From: Halopseudomonas pertucinogena
GTDB lineage: Bacteria; Pseudomonadota; Gammaproteobacteria; Pseudomonadales; Pseudomonadaceae
DNA: 64,000 bases
Reading direction: 5' to 3'
Assembly (NCBI RefSeq): GCF_014646575.1
Contig: NZ_BMNN01000004.1
Location: forward strand, 186,001-250,000
Shown here: positions 53,220-64,000 of the stretch, one piece after another
Layout of the letters: the number at the start of each line of letters is the position of its first letter
How positions within the stretch are numbered: position 1 is the stretch's first letter
Program-made: the position numbers and the translations under genes
The notes under the pieces: model-generated
The model's input: only the letters and a program-made list of their open reading frames with translations
Told to the model about the DNA's origin: nothing
Databases searched by the model: none

Positions 53220-55361
53220 TCAGTTCTTCAAGCGGGTGATCCGCGTTACCCCTTGTAGGGCGCGGATGCGTTTGATCAGTTGTGACAGATGCAGGCGGCC
53301 GCGCACGCGCAGAGCCAGTTGCACAACACTGATCTTGCCGTCACGTTCGTCAACACTGATCTTGTCGATGCTGGCGTCCGCGACAGTGATGCTGGTAGCC
53401 AGCTGCGCGATGATGCCGCGCTGATGTTCCAGTTCGACCCGCAGTTCCACGGTGAATTCGCCACTGACGTTCTTGTCCCAGGTCAGATGGAGGATCTTCT
53501 CGCTGTTGCCCCGATGTTCCGCCAGGTTGTTGCAGGTCTCCTGGTGGATGACCATGCCCTTGCCGGTGGTGATGAAGCCGACGATGGGGTCGCCGGGGAT
53601 CGGGTTACAGCAGCGTGCAAAACTGACCACCATTCCTTCGGTGCCACGGATTGCCAGTGGCGCTTCTTCAGTGCTCGGCTGCTGGGCTGTGTCAGCCTGA
53701 ATGATTTCCGCCTGCGCCGGTGCGTCATTGCTCAGCAGGTTGCGGGCGATGACGTAGGCCATGCGGTTGCCCAGACCGATGTCGGCCAGCAGGTCCTCGA
53801 GGTTCTCCATGCCGTAATCCTGGAGAATCGCCTTGATGCGCCGCTCGGGAATCTGCTTGAGGGTGGTATCGAAGCTGACCAGTACCTTGTCGAGCAACCG
53901 CTCGCCGAGGGCGATGGCTTCGGACTGGCGCTGGTGTTTGAGGGCATGGCGGATGTTGCTGCGCGCCTTGCCGGTAGTGACGAAATTGAGCCAGGCGGGA
54001 TTGGGCCGCGCGCCCGGAGCGGTGATGATCTCTACCGTCTGGCCACTTTCCAGCGGCTCGGACAGCGGCGCCAGGCGCCGGTTGATGCGACAGGCAATGC
54101 AGCTGTTGCCGACGTCGGTGTGCACCGCGTAGGCGAAGTCCACCGGGGTCGAGCCCTTGGGCAGTTCCATGATCCGGCCCTTGGGCGTGAAGATGTAGAC
54201 CTCATCGGGGAACAGGTCGATCTTGACGTTCTCGATGAACTCCAGCGAACTGCCCGCGTGCTGCTGCAGTTCCAGCACGCCCTTGAGCCATTGCCGGGTG
54301 CGGGCATGGTTGCCGTTGATCACGTCGTCCTTGGACTTGTACACCCAGTGCGCAGCAATGCCATTGTTGGCCAGGTCTTCCATCTCCTGGGTACGGATCT
54401 GAATCTCGATCGGTACCCCATGCAGACCGAACAGGGTGGTGTGCAGGGACTGGTAACCGTTGGCCTTGGGGATCGCGATGTAGTCCTTGAAGCGGCCGGG
54501 GAAGGGTTTGTACAGGCTGTGTACCGCGCCCAGCACCCGGTAGCAGGTATCGACCTTGTCGACGATAATGCGGAAGGCGTAGACATCCATGATCTCGCTG
54601 AACGCCTTGCGCTTCTCGCGCATCTTCTCGTAGATGCCGTACAGGTGCTTCTCCCGCCCCAGCACCTTGCCCTCCAGGCCCTCGCGTTCGAGGCAGGCCT
54701 GCAGCGACTCCAGAATCTGGTTGAGCAGCTCCTTGCGGTTGCCGCGGGCATCGCGCACGGCCTGGGCAATCATCCGCGAGCGCATCGGGTACATCGCCTT
54801 GAAACCCAGGTCCTCGAATTCGGTGCTCAGGCTGTGCATGCCCAGCCGGTTGGCGATGGGAGCGTATATTTCCAGGGTCTCGCGGGCGATGCGGCGGCTC
54901 TTGTCCGGCCGCAGCGCACCCAGGGTGCGCATGTTGTGCAGGCGGTCGGCGAGCTTGACCAGGATCACCCGGATATCCCGGGCCATGGCCAGCGCCATCT
55001 TCTGGAAGTTTTCCGCCTGGGCCTCGGCCTTGGTCTCGAAGGTCATCTGGGTCAGCTTGCTGACCCCGTCCACCAGATCGGCCACGGTGTCGCCGAACTG
55101 ACTGACCAGCGCTTCCTTGGGAATGCCGGTGTCTTCGATCATGTCGTGCAGCATGGCCGCCATCAGGCTCTGATGGTCCATGTGCATTTCGGCAAGAATA
55201 TTGGCTACCGCCAGCGGATGGGTGACGTAGGGCTCACCGCTGCGGCGGGTCTGGCCGTCATGCGCCTGCTCTGCATAGAAATAGGCGCGGCGCACCAGGT
55301 TGACCTGATCGGGCTCCAGGTAACTGTCGAGCCGATCGGCAAGTACTTCTATTCCGGACAT
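53220..55361 (-). CDS. spoT: Bifunctional (p)ppGpp synthetase/hydrolase SpoT
   Basis: A 713-residue RelA/SpoT protein. The HD hydrolase has [14 protein letters not shown] and [12 protein letters not shown], so degradation is intact. The synthetase contains [14 protein letters not shown] and [16 protein letters not shown] ([19 protein letters not shown]) and a C-terminal ACT domain follow. GGAGGG sits six bases before ATG 55361; a slightly longer frame was rejected. It is preceded by rpoZ and gmk on the same strand. This is the standard gmk-rpoZ-spoT-ridA layout. Confidence 0.96.
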   Translation of the reverse strand: MSGIEVLADRLDSYLEPDQVNLVRRAYFYAEQAHDGQTRRSGEPYVTHPLAVANILAEMHMDHQSLMAAMLHDMIEDTGIPKEALVSQFGDTVADLVDGVSKLTQMTFETKAEAQAENFQKMALAMARDIRVILVKLADRLHNMRTLGALRPDKSRRIARETLEIYAPIANRLGMHSLSTEFEDLGFKAMYPMRSRMIAQAVRDARGNRKELLNQILESLQACLEREGLEGKVLGREKHLYGIYEKMREKRKAFSEIMDVYAFRIIVDKVDTCYRVLGAVHSLYKPFPGRFKDYIAIPKANGYQSLHTTLFGLHGVPIEIQIRTQEMEDLANNGIAAHWVYKSKDDVINGNHARTRQWLKGVLELQQHAGSSLEFIENVKIDLFPDEVYIFTPKGRIMELPKGSTPVDFAYAVHTDVGNSCIACRINRRLAPLSEPLESGQTVEIITAPGARPNPAWLNFVTTGKARSNIRHALKHQRQSEAIALGERLLDKVLVSFDTTLKQIPERRIKAILQDYGMENLEDLLADIGLGNRMAYVIARNLLSNDAPAQAEIIQADTAQQPSTEEAPLAIRGTEGMVVSFARCCNPIPGDPIVGFITTGKGMVIHQETCNNLAEHRGNSEKILHLTWDKNVSGEFTVELRVELEHQRGIIAQLATSITVADASIDKISVDERDGKISVVQLALRVRGRLHLSQLIKRIRALQGVTRITRLKN

Positions 55362-55424
55362 GCAACCCTCCTGCAGCCTGACGGGCGGGCGATTCGATGC
55401 AGATTGCACGGCCATCGTATAGCG

Positions 55425-55682
55425 TTACTCCGGCAGTTCGCTTTCCAGCGAATACAGGGGTTCCTGCTGATCGTGCAGGGCTTCCTCGGCAAGGATCTCG
55501 TCGCTGATCAGACCCTCGGCGATTTCGCGCAGCGCGACGACGGTGGGCTTGTCATTTTCCCATGCAACCTTGGGTTCCTTGCCGCCAGTGGCGATCTGGC
55601 GGGCACGCTTGGTGGCCAGCATGACCAGCTCAAAGCGGTTGTCTACGTTTTCCAGGCAGTCTTCAACGGTGACACGGGCCAT
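55425..55682 (-). CDS. rpoZ: RNA polymerase omega subunit
   Basis: An 85-residue protein. [35 protein letters not shown] and [13 protein letters not shown] are canonical. Omega helps assemble RNA polymerase and contributes to a ppGpp site, so its place just before spoT is functionally apt. The gap to spoT is 63 bases. Confidence 0.97.
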   Translation of the reverse strand: MARVTVEDCLENVDNRFELVMLATKRARQIATGGKEPKVAWENDKPTVVALREIAEGLISDEILAEEALHDQQEPLYSLESELPE

Positions 55683-55765
55683 GGTGATACTCCGAAACGG
55701 CAGATGAAAAAAATCGGGGAAGCGTGTAAAGCAACGCAGGACCGGACAGTTTACTGGGTCAGGGC

Positions 55766-57771
<2,006 letters not shown>

Positions 57772-57901
57772 GGGGCCCGCCTGCAGCGCCCTGCTCGGGG
57801 CGGGCGAGCATTATCCGGCGCCGGCGGGATGTCGCGGCATTTTCATTTGCGCCCCGATTGCGGTAGCTTGCGGCGGTTATCCGATCTCAAGGGGGGGTGT
57901 C

Positions 57902-58246
57902 ATGTCCATCAACTGGCTGATGCTGATCATCGGCGGCTTGTTCGAAACCGGCTTTGCCATCAGCCTGGGCAAGGCCCAGCAATCCAGCGGCAAGGCCCTG
58001 GCCCTGTGGCTGACCACCTTCGCCGTCTGCGTGGCGATCAGCATGTTCCTGCTGTTCAAGGCCATGGGTGGGCCCAAGGCCATTCCGGTGGGTACCGCCT
58101 ACGCAGTATGGGGCGCTATCGGCGCCTTCGGCACCGTGGTAGCCGGCATCGCCCTGTTCAACGAGCCGGTGACCTTCTGGCGGATGTTCTTTCTGACCAC
58201 CCTGGTGCTGTCGGTGGTGGGACTGCAATTGACCACTGCCGCCTGA
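57902..58246 (+). CDS. gdx: Guanidinium/quaternary ammonium exporter, SMR family
   Basis: A 114-residue four-helix small multidrug resistance protein. The central Glu15 in LFETGFAISLGKA, GTAYAVWGAIGAFGTVVAGI and FNEPVTFWRMFF match the SugE/Gdx subtype, which exports guanidinium as a proton antiporter. A GGGGGGG run before the ATG serves as ribosome site. No guanidine riboswitch is recognised in the 130-base leader. Confidence 0.92.
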   Translation: MSINWLMLIIGGLFETGFAISLGKAQQSSGKALALWLTTFAVCVAISMFLLFKAMGGPKAIPVGTAYAVWGAIGAFGTVVAGIALFNEPVTFWRMFFLTTLVLSVVGLQLTTAA

Positions 58247-58271
58247 CAGCGTTGCGCCACCTGCGTCGGGC

Positions 58272-59495
58272 CTAGAGAATGCCGCTGGCGCGCATCCGCG
58301 CGATATCTTCGGGGCTGAAATTCAGGCGCTGCATCAACACGCTGTCGGTGTGCTCGCCCAGCAGCGGCGGGGCCTGGCGGTAGTGCACCGGGGTGGCTGA
58401 CAGGCGCAGCGGGCTGGCTACCAGCGGCACGCTGCCGGCGAGGCTGTGCTCCATCGCTATCTGCATCTGGCGGGCCCTGATCTGCGGGTCGGCAAACACC
58501 TTGTCCAAGCTGTTGATCGGACCACAGGGCACACCGGCCGGCTCCAGCGCCGCCATCCACTCATCGGTGGTCCTGAACACGGTGGTCTGACGGATCAGCG
58601 GAATCAGCACGCTGCGGTTGGCTACCCGCGCCTGGTTGCTGGCAAAGCGTGGGTCGTCAGCCCATTCGGGGTGGCCGGCTACCTCGGCGAACTTGCGGAA
58701 CTGCGTGTCGTTGCCGATGGTAAGAATCAGGTCCCCGTCGGCAGTGGGAAAGTCCTGATAAGGCACTATGTTGGGGTGGGCGTTACCCAGCCGCGCCGGG
58801 GCCTTGCCCGTGGTCAGGTAATTCATTGCCTGGTTGGCCAGGCAGGCCACCTGTACGTCCAGCAACGCGGTGTCGATATGCTGGCCCTGGCCGGTTTCGC
58901 TGCGGTGGTTGAGCGCGGCAAGGATGCCGATGGTGGCATACAGCCCGGTAAGGATGTCGGTGAGCGCCACACCGACCTTCATCGGACCGGCGCCTTCCTC
59001 GTCGTCAGCCCGGCCGGTGAGGCTCATCAGACCTCCCAGCCCCTGGATCATGAAGTCGTAACCGGCACGCTGGGCGTAGGGGCCGTTCTGGCCGAATCCG
59101 GTCACCGAGCAGTAGATGAGTTTCGGGTTGGTCGTTTTCAGGCTCTGATAGTCCAGGCCGTAGGCGGCCAGCCCCCCCACCTTGAAGTTCTCGATCAGCA
59201 CATCTGACTGCTGTACCAGTTCGCGAATGATCTGCTGGCCAGCCGGCCTGGTGAAGTCCACGGTAATGGACTGCTTGTTGCGGTTGGCGCTCAGGTAATA
59301 GGCGGACTCCGTGGTTTCCCTGCCCTGATCATCGGTCAGGAAGGGCGGGCCCCAGTGACGGGTGTCATCCCCCGTTTCAGGGCGCTCCACCTTGATGACA
59401 TCGGCGCCCAGGTCACCCAGGATCTGACCCGCCCAGGGTCCTGCAAGGACCCGGGATAAATCCAGAACACGGATAGTGGATAGTGCGCCGGGCAT
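58272..59495 (-). CDS. CaiB/BaiF-family CoA-transferase
   Basis: A 407-residue family III CoA-transferase. The start region LSTIRVLDLSRVLAGPWAGQ, LGADVIKVERPETGDDTR, and AGYDFMIQGLGGLMSLTG with the catalytic Asp are diagnostic. PLLGEHTDSVL marks the C-terminus. These enzymes move CoA between dicarboxylic or other acids; the acid here cannot be named. GAAGGA before ATG 59495 fixes the start. It is convergent with gdx. Confidence 0.92.
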   Translation of the reverse strand: MPGALSTIRVLDLSRVLAGPWAGQILGDLGADVIKVERPETGDDTRHWGPPFLTDDQGRETTESAYYLSANRNKQSITVDFTRPAGQQIIRELVQQSDVLIENFKVGGLAAYGLDYQSLKTTNPKLIYCSVTGFGQNGPYAQRAGYDFMIQGLGGLMSLTGRADDEEGAGPMKVGVALTDILTGLYATIGILAALNHRSETGQGQHIDTALLDVQVACLANQAMNYLTTGKAPARLGNAHPNIVPYQDFPTADGDLILTIGNDTQFRKFAEVAGHPEWADDPRFASNQARVANRSVLIPLIRQTTVFRTTDEWMAALEPAGVPCGPINSLDKVFADPQIRARQMQIAMEHSLAGSVPLVASPLRLSATPVHYRQAPPLLGEHTDSVLMQRLNFSPEDIARMRASGIL

Positions 59496-59570
59496 GTGCT
59501 GAATCCTTCTCGGAAATGGGCTGGAGGTCAATCCTGGGCAGCCGCCTGGCGCCAGGGCAATCCGCTTGTG

Positions 59571-60437
59571 TTATTCGATATTCTGCACCTGCTCGCGCAT
59601 CTGCTCGATATACACCTTCAGATCCACCGCCGCCTGGGTGCTGCGGATGTCGATGGCCTTGGAGCCGAGGGTGTTGGCCTCGCGGTTGAATTCCTGCATG
59701 AGGAAGTCCAGGCGCCGGCCGATGGCGCCCCTGCTGTTCAGCACGTTGCGGGTTTCGTTGATGTGGGTGGTCAGGCGGTCAAGTTCTTCTGCCACATCGA
59801 TCTTCTGAGCGAGGATCACCAGCTCCTGTTCAACGCGTGTGCTATCCAATTCCAGCTTCGCTTCGTGGAAGCGGTCGATGAGTTTCTGGCGGTGGGCGGC
59901 CAGGAGCTCGGGCATCATTTCCCGCAGGGTGGCGACACGCTCCTCCATGCTGCGCAGACGCTCTTCAATCAGCCCGCCCAGCTCGGCACCCTCCCGAGCC
60001 CGGCTCTGCTTGAGCTGCTCCAGCGCCTCATTGAACAGTTGATCGGCCTGCTTCACCAGGTCGCTCTGCTGGGCTTCGCCGCCAGCCAGTACCCCGGGCC
60101 AGGCCAGCAGTTCCAGCGGGTTGATGGGAGCGGGATTGGTCAGCTGGCTGCTGATCTGTCCGGCCGCTTCCAGCAGCTGGCTGATAAGGGGCTGGTTCAG
60201 GCTCAGTTGCTGATTGCTGTCGCTGGTGGGATTGAAGCGCAGGGTGCACTCCAGTTTGCCCCGGGCGAGTTGTTTGCGCAGCCGCTCGCGCAGCGGGCCC
60301 TCCAGCTCGCGGAAGGCTTCGGGCAGGCGCAGGCTGGCTTCCAGGTAGCGATGGTTTACCGAGCGCAGCTCCCATACGAGGCTGCCCTGCCGGGTGCTCT
60401 GTTCGCTGCGGGCAAAGGCCGTCATGCTGTAAACCAT
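59571..60437 (-). CDS. yicC: YicC family endoribonuclease
   Basis: A 288-residue protein. [30 protein letters not shown] and the C-terminal [18 protein letters not shown] are family hallmarks. YicC proteins act as RNases affecting small RNA turnover in E. coli. The ATG at 60437 is preferred because the upstream frame crosses the shared promoter with rph. It is divergent from rph, as in most Pseudomonas. Confidence 0.94.
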   Translation of the reverse strand: MVYSMTAFARSEQSTRQGSLVWELRSVNHRYLEASLRLPEAFRELEGPLRERLRKQLARGKLECTLRFNPTSDSNQQLSLNQPLISQLLEAAGQISSQLTNPAPINPLELLAWPGVLAGGEAQQSDLVKQADQLFNEALEQLKQSRAREGAELGGLIEERLRSMEERVATLREMMPELLAAHRQKLIDRFHEAKLELDSTRVEQELVILAQKIDVAEELDRLTTHINETRNVLNSRGAIGRRLDFLMQEFNREANTLGSKAIDIRSTQAAVDLKVYIEQMREQVQNIE

Positions 60438-60576
60438 GGGGTGCGCTCCTGATCGTCGGTTCTTCTGTTGGCGACCGGCATTGTACTCCGCCAGTCGCAG
60501 TGACGGTACAGCGCCTTGTGCCGCCGACCCGGCCCCGTATAATCGCCGCACACACACGCAGGACAAGGATTTGGAA

Positions 60577-61296
60577 ATGACACGACCCAGTGGCCGCGCC
60601 GCCGATCAGCTTCGTCAGGTAACCCTGACCCGTCACTACACCCGGCATGCGGAGGGCTCGGTACTGGTCGAGTTCGGCGATACCAAGGTGATCTGTACCG
60701 CCAGTGTGGAAGGCGGCGTGCCGCGCTTCCTGCGGGGTACCGGGCAGGGCTGGATCACTGCCGAGTACGGCATGCTGCCGCGCTCCACCGGCGAGCGCAT
60801 GCAGCGCGAGGCCAGCCGCGGCAAGCAGGGTGGTCGTACGCTGGAGATCCAGCGTCTGATCGGCCGTTCGCTGCGTGCGGCGGTGGATCTGAAAAATCTG
60901 GGGGAAAATACCATCCATATCGATTGCGACGTCATCCAGGCCGATGGCGGTACCCGCACCGCGGCCATCACCGGTGCCTGCGTGGCACTGGTGGACGCGC
61001 TGGGCGTGATGAAGCAGCGCAAGCTGATCAAGCGGGTGCCGCCGGTGCAGATGATCGCGGCGATCTCGGTGGGCATCTATCAGGGCGAGCCGGTGCTGGA
61101 TCTCGACTACCCCGAGGATTCGGCAGCGGATACCGATCTCAACGTGGTGATGACCGACAAGGGCGGCTTCATCGAGGTGCAGGGCACTGCCGAGGCAGCG
61201 CCGTTCACGGCAGAGGAACTCAATGCCATGCTTGAACTCGCGCGCAAGGGTATTGCCGAGCTGTTCGCCCATCAGGCGGCGGCGCTGGAGGCCTGA
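60577..61296 (+). CDS. rph: Ribonuclease PH
   Basis: A 239-residue phosphorolytic 3' exonuclease that trims tRNA precursors. [58 protein letters not shown] (broken by the active-site loop) and [19 protein letters not shown] are canonical. Length and start are normal. It is divergent from yicC over a 139-base region. Confidence 0.97.
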   Translation: MTRPSGRAADQLRQVTLTRHYTRHAEGSVLVEFGDTKVICTASVEGGVPRFLRGTGQGWITAEYGMLPRSTGERMQREASRGKQGGRTLEIQRLIGRSLRAAVDLKNLGENTIHIDCDVIQADGGTRTAAITGACVALVDALGVMKQRKLIKRVPPVQMIAAISVGIYQGEPVLDLDYPEDSAADTDLNVVMTDKGGFIEVQGTAEAAPFTAEELNAMLELARKGIAELFAHQAAALEA

Positions 61297-61373
61297 TCCC
61301 GGGCAGCCAGGCCTCACATGTTCGCCGCCGCTGACCTAAGATGTAACTGTCGATAGCACGAGGAACAGGGAAC

Positions 61374-61751
61374 ATGATTGACAATGAAACGCGTGTGGAG
61401 GTGCAGGAGCCCGATTCGGACGCCCGGCTCTGGGCGATGATCGCCCATCTGGCCGGGTTTCTGGGGTACTTCCTGCCGGTGATCGGCAGCCTGATCGGGC
61501 CGCTGATCGTCTGGCAGCTGAAGAAGGACCTGCACCCTTATGTGGACGAGCAGGGCAAGGAGGCGCTGAACTTCCAGATCACGGTAATGATCGCCGCGCT
61601 GGTCTGCGTGCTGCTCATGCTGATCGCGGTCGGCTTTCTGCTGATCTGGGTGGTGGCGGTGGGCGCCATCGTGCTGATGATCATCGCGGCAATCAAGGCA
61701 AACGAAGGGGCACCCTATCGTTACCCGTTCTGTCTGCGGCTGATCAAATAG
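61374..61751 (+). CDS. DUF4870 membrane protein
   Basis: A 125-residue protein of the Tic20-like/DUF4870 family with three helices: WAMIAHLAGFLGYFLPVIGSL, split into its first segment, then a middle helix LVCVLLMLIAVGFLLIW and a third AIVLMIIAAI. The motif DEQGKEALNFQI after helix 1 is diagnostic. Role unknown. GAACAGGGAA precedes the ATG. A GNRA-capped hairpin follows. Confidence 0.85.
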   Translation: MIDNETRVEVQEPDSDARLWAMIAHLAGFLGYFLPVIGSLIGPLIVWQLKKDLHPYVDEQGKEALNFQITVMIAALVCVLLMLIAVGFLLIWVVAVGAIVLMIIAAIKANEGAPYRYPFCLRLIK

Positions 61752-61760
61752 ATGGGGCAT

Positions 61761-61778
61761 GGCCGCCGCGAGGCGGCC
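61761..61778. terminator. Hairpin with GCGA loop between convergent DUF4870 and P450 genes
   Basis: GGCCGCC and GGCGGCC pair around a GCGA tetraloop, a stable GNRA form, in the 31-base gap. TGTCCT follows on the plus strand, so the T-run is poor. Confidence 0.5.
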
Positions 61779-61782
61779 TGTC

Positions 61783-62940
61783 CTACCGCCGGCCCAGCCG
61801 CAACGGCAGGCTGGCGAAGCCGCTGGAAGGGTAGCTGGCCAGTGTCGGCGGCTGATCTTCGATCAGCGCCAGCTGGCTGGTGTGTTCCAGCAATTTCCCG
61901 ATGATGATCACCAGCTCCATGCGTGCCAGCGGCGCGCCCGGGCAGACGTGCACGCCCGCTCCGTACAGCAGGTTCAATGATGGGTCGCGCTCCAGCGAGA
62001 ACTGATCCGGGTCGGCGAACACGTCGGGATCGCGGTTGGCGCTGATCCAGTTGATGGTTACCCGTTGATCGGCCGCCAGCTGACGCTCCCCGATCTGCAC
62101 CGGGCAGGTGGTGCGTCGGCGGTTGTCCACCAGCGGGCCGTGAATGCGCAGTATCTCGTCATTGGCCTTCCACAGCAGTGATGGATCGTCGCGCAGCTGC
62201 TGCTGGACCTGCGGATGGCTGGCCAGAAATTCGCCGATGATGCCCACGGAGGCGGCGATGGTGCCTACCTCTCCCACCGTCCAGTTGCGCAGGATGCTGG
62301 CGATCTCGCCGTCGCTCAGCGGCCTGCCGTGAACGCGCTCGTTCATCAGTTCGCTTGTGACACCCGGCGCCGGACCCTCGGTGCTGCGGCGCTGCGCCAG
62401 CAACCCTGCCACCAACTCCTCGAATTCAGCGGCCAGGGCGGCCAGCGCGGTGCGGTCGCGCTGCAGCGTCGCCTGGCTGTTGCGGGTCGCCCAGCTCAGC
62501 AGCGGCTCCTGCAGACTGAGCGGCCAGCCCATGAAGGCGCACTGTATGCGCAGCGCAAAGGGCTGGGCGAAGCTGCCCATCAGCTCGACCTCCTCACCAC
62601 TCAGGGCCACTGCGGCAAGCTCGTCGGCAATCGCCCGGCAGACCGGCTCGAAGGCGGTCATGCGTTCGGCCGTGAAGTAACGTTCGATGATGGCGCGGTA
62701 GGCGCTGTGCTCGGGCGGGTCCATGCTGTTGGGCACGGAAAGGTGGCTCGACGCCTGGCTGCTGAAGGTGGCATGGTCATGCAGGATGCGAAGGACGTCG
62801 GCGTGGCGGAATACGCTCCACTGCAGATAATCACTGTGCGCCACCGGGCACCGTTCACGCATTCGGTCGTAGGCGCGGCGCTGGTCGGCCAGTACGGCGG
62901 GAGATCGCGGATCCCAGTCCGCGGAAGGCATTGAAGACAT
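61783..62940 (-). CDS. Cytochrome P450
   Basis: A 385-residue soluble bacterial P450. The heme loop is YGAGVHVCPGAPLARME with the axial Cys near 333. The K-helix Glu/Arg region reads NDEILRIHGPLVDNRRRT. The I-helix reads WTVGEVGTIAASVG: the usual acid before Thr (AGxET or AGxDT) is replaced by Gly, although Thr remains. This affects proton delivery and can signal an unusual oxidant or peroxide use. ATG 62940 has GGAT upstream; a TTG two codons earlier is less likely. No ferredoxin or reductase is adjacent. Confidence 0.93.
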   Translation of the reverse strand: MSSMPSADWDPRSPAVLADQRRAYDRMRERCPVAHSDYLQWSVFRHADVLRILHDHATFSSQASSHLSVPNSMDPPEHSAYRAIIERYFTAERMTAFEPVCRAIADELAAVALSGEEVELMGSFAQPFALRIQCAFMGWPLSLQEPLLSWATRNSQATLQRDRTALAALAAEFEELVAGLLAQRRSTEGPAPGVTSELMNERVHGRPLSDGEIASILRNWTVGEVGTIAASVGIIGEFLASHPQVQQQLRDDPSLLWKANDEILRIHGPLVDNRRRTTCPVQIGERQLAADQRVTINWISANRDPDVFADPDQFSLERDPSLNLLYGAGVHVCPGAPLARMELVIIIGKLLEHTSQLALIEDQPPTLASYPSSGFASLPLRLGRR

Positions 62941-63115
62941 GGGCAATATCCAGATGGCGGGCCGCCGCTGAAAGGCAGCCCTGCAGGTTCACAGAATGGC
63001 TGACACCAGATGTGTTCCAGTCTGGAGACTACTGCACGCGCTGACCTTGATCGCGGTCAAGACTGGCTGTCGGTATGCTGGTGGAGCAGTGCCGGAGGCC
63101 ACGCGCAATCCGGGA

Positions 63116-63895
63116 TCAGATGCTCAGCGTCCACTCGTAGTCGACAATCACCGGCGCATGCTCGGAGAAGCGCACCTTGCGCGGGATGCTGGCATGGCGA
63201 ACGAAGCGCCGCAGCCCCGGGGTGAGAATCTGATAGTCGAAGCGCAACCCCAGGTTCAGGTCCTGGGCCTGCTCGCTGTCGGGCCACCAGCTGTACAGAT
63301 CGGATTCGCGGGTGACTTCGCGCAGTGCATCGACATAGCCGAGGTTGCCGAAGATCTCGTCCATCCAGGCCCGTTCCGGCGCCATGAAGCCGGGCTGGTG
63401 CTGGCAGTCGCGCCAGTTCTTCACGTCCAGCTTCAGATGGGCGGTATGCAGGGAGCCGCAGTAGATGAACTCCCGGCGCTTGCGCCGCTGCTTCTGCAGG
63501 TAGGTGGTGAAGTCGTTCATGAACTTGAATTTCTGGTTCAGGTCGGCGTCACCGTTGCGCCCGGAGGGCAGCAGCAGGCAGCCGATGCTGACCTTGTCGA
63601 AGTCAGCCTGGATATAGCGCCCGTAACGGTCGGCGAGCTCGAAACCCAGACCCATGATGATGGCCTTGGGCGCGGTGCGGGTATAGATGGCGACACCGCC
63701 CTGGCTGGGTACTTCGGACTCGAAGCAATATTGCCAGTAGCCGTCGATCCAGTAGGGATCCTGTTCCAGTTCGGGGGCGGTGACGCGAATATCCTGCAGG
63801 CAGATGACGTCAGCGTCCTGCGTGCGCAGCCAGTCAAACAGACCCCGGGCCGCTGCGGCCTCGACACCGTTGACATTCAGACTGATGATTCGCAT
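63116..63895 (-). CDS. crc: Catabolite repression control protein Crc
   Basis: A 259-residue protein, exactly the Pseudomonas length, with an exonuclease III-like fold. MRIISLNVNGVEAAAARGLF, VICLQDIRVTAPELE, YCGSLHTAHLKLDVKNWRD and RFDYQILTPGLR are characteristic. Crc has no nuclease activity and works with Hfq to block translation of catabolic mRNAs. ATG 63895 is used; an upstream ATG five codons before is less likely. It is divergent from pyrE. Confidence 0.97.
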   Translation of the reverse strand: MRIISLNVNGVEAAAARGLFDWLRTQDADVICLQDIRVTAPELEQDPYWIDGYWQYCFESEVPSQGGVAIYTRTAPKAIIMGLGFELADRYGRYIQADFDKVSIGCLLLPSGRNGDADLNQKFKFMNDFTTYLQKQRRKRREFIYCGSLHTAHLKLDVKNWRDCQHQPGFMAPERAWMDEIFGNLGYVDALREVTRESDLYSWWPDSEQAQDLNLGLRFDYQILTPGLRRFVRHASIPRKVRFSEHAPVIVDYEWTLSI

Positions 63896-63968
63896 ACATG
63901 GCTCCCTCAAAAACGTGCGTGTATGATACCTGAGCTCAACAAAGTTTTGTTAATTCAGAGGGTAATAG

Positions 63969-64000
63969 ATGCACGAGTATCAGTGGGAATTCATTCGCTT
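63969..64000 (+). CDS. pyrE: Orotate phosphoribosyltransferase PyrE, N-terminal fragment
   Basis: Ten codons (MHEYQWEFIR) are visible before the window ends. They match the PyrE N-terminus in Pseudomonas, where pyrE lies divergent from crc. GAGGGT precedes the ATG. The full enzyme makes OMP from orotate and PRPP. Confidence 0.75.
   Translation, partial: MHEYQWEFIR

Noticed and set aside
57772-57901. Possible guanidine riboswitch before gdx
   Set aside because: No paired hairpins with ACGR loops and no ykkC-like conserved core could be found in the 130-base leader.

Overview
The window is a high-GC gammaproteobacterial chromosome segment, gene-dense on both strands. Many genes are of recognisable Pseudomonas type: crc, a phoB/phoR plus pst-phoU block, two-subunit pyruvate carboxylase with a LysR gene, an RpiR-type regulator divergent from zwf, cytochrome c551, and oxyR-recG. 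The best fit is Pseudomonas sensu lato, perhaps a Halopseudomonas-like lineage; the species cannot be fixed by reading alone. I found no rRNA, tRNA, CRISPR array, insertion sequence or prophage. No stretch longer than about 300 bases lacks a gene.

Layout. 1-3.3 kb: minus-strand genes purE-purK-DUF3299, then an alpha/beta hydrolase and the start of trmO. 3.4-8.5 kb: carbonic anhydrase and pyruvate carboxylase subunits B and A, with a divergent LysR gene. 8.6-11.1 kb: GntP permease and glycerate kinase. 11.2-17.9 kb: a mixed accessory stretch with a small exported protein behind a Fur-like site, an ABC-F ATPase, a LysR gene, a DODA-type dioxygenase, a short-chain dehydrogenase remnant coupled to DUF2218 and cytochrome b561, DUF808 and SodC. 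17.9-23.2 kb: a nitric oxide reductase operon (small membrane protein, diheme NorC, NorB, NorQ, NorD). 23.4-26.9 kb: ppiC, DUF2071 and a HexR-like gene facing zwf across a palindromic operator. 26.9-35.7 kb: a PAS-GGDEF-EAL protein, uvrD, a NYN-LOTUS protein, a bile-acid-symporter-family carrier, TenA, an entericidin and a thioesterase. 35.9-40.4 kb: pstSCAB-phoU. 40.4-46.6 kb: cytochrome c551, an iron alcohol dehydrogenase, a response regulator, phoR, phoB, ubiA and ubiC. 46.8-56.4 kb: rubredoxin, HU, an HDOD protein, recG, oxyR, an epimerase, ridA, spoT, rpoZ and gmk. 56.4-64 kb: an MFS carrier, Gdx/SugE, a CaiB-type CoA-transferase, yicC, rph, DUF4870, a P450, crc and the start of pyrE.

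How the genes work together. Phosphate uptake and sensing (Pst, PhoU, PhoR, PhoB) lie within 10 kb. Pyruvate carboxylase, carbonic anhydrase (bicarbonate supply), glycerate uptake and kinase, and zwf form a central-carbon neighbourhood, with the catabolite regulator Crc at the far right. NO reductase, cytochrome c551 and cytochrome b561 suggest respiratory flexibility, but no nitrite reductase or NO-sensing regulator is present here. The least ordinary parts are the diheme NorC with its 41-residue upstream partner, the translationally coupled dehydrogenase stub before DUF2218, the twin dyads upstream of the alcohol dehydrogenase, and a P450 lacking the usual I-helix acid.
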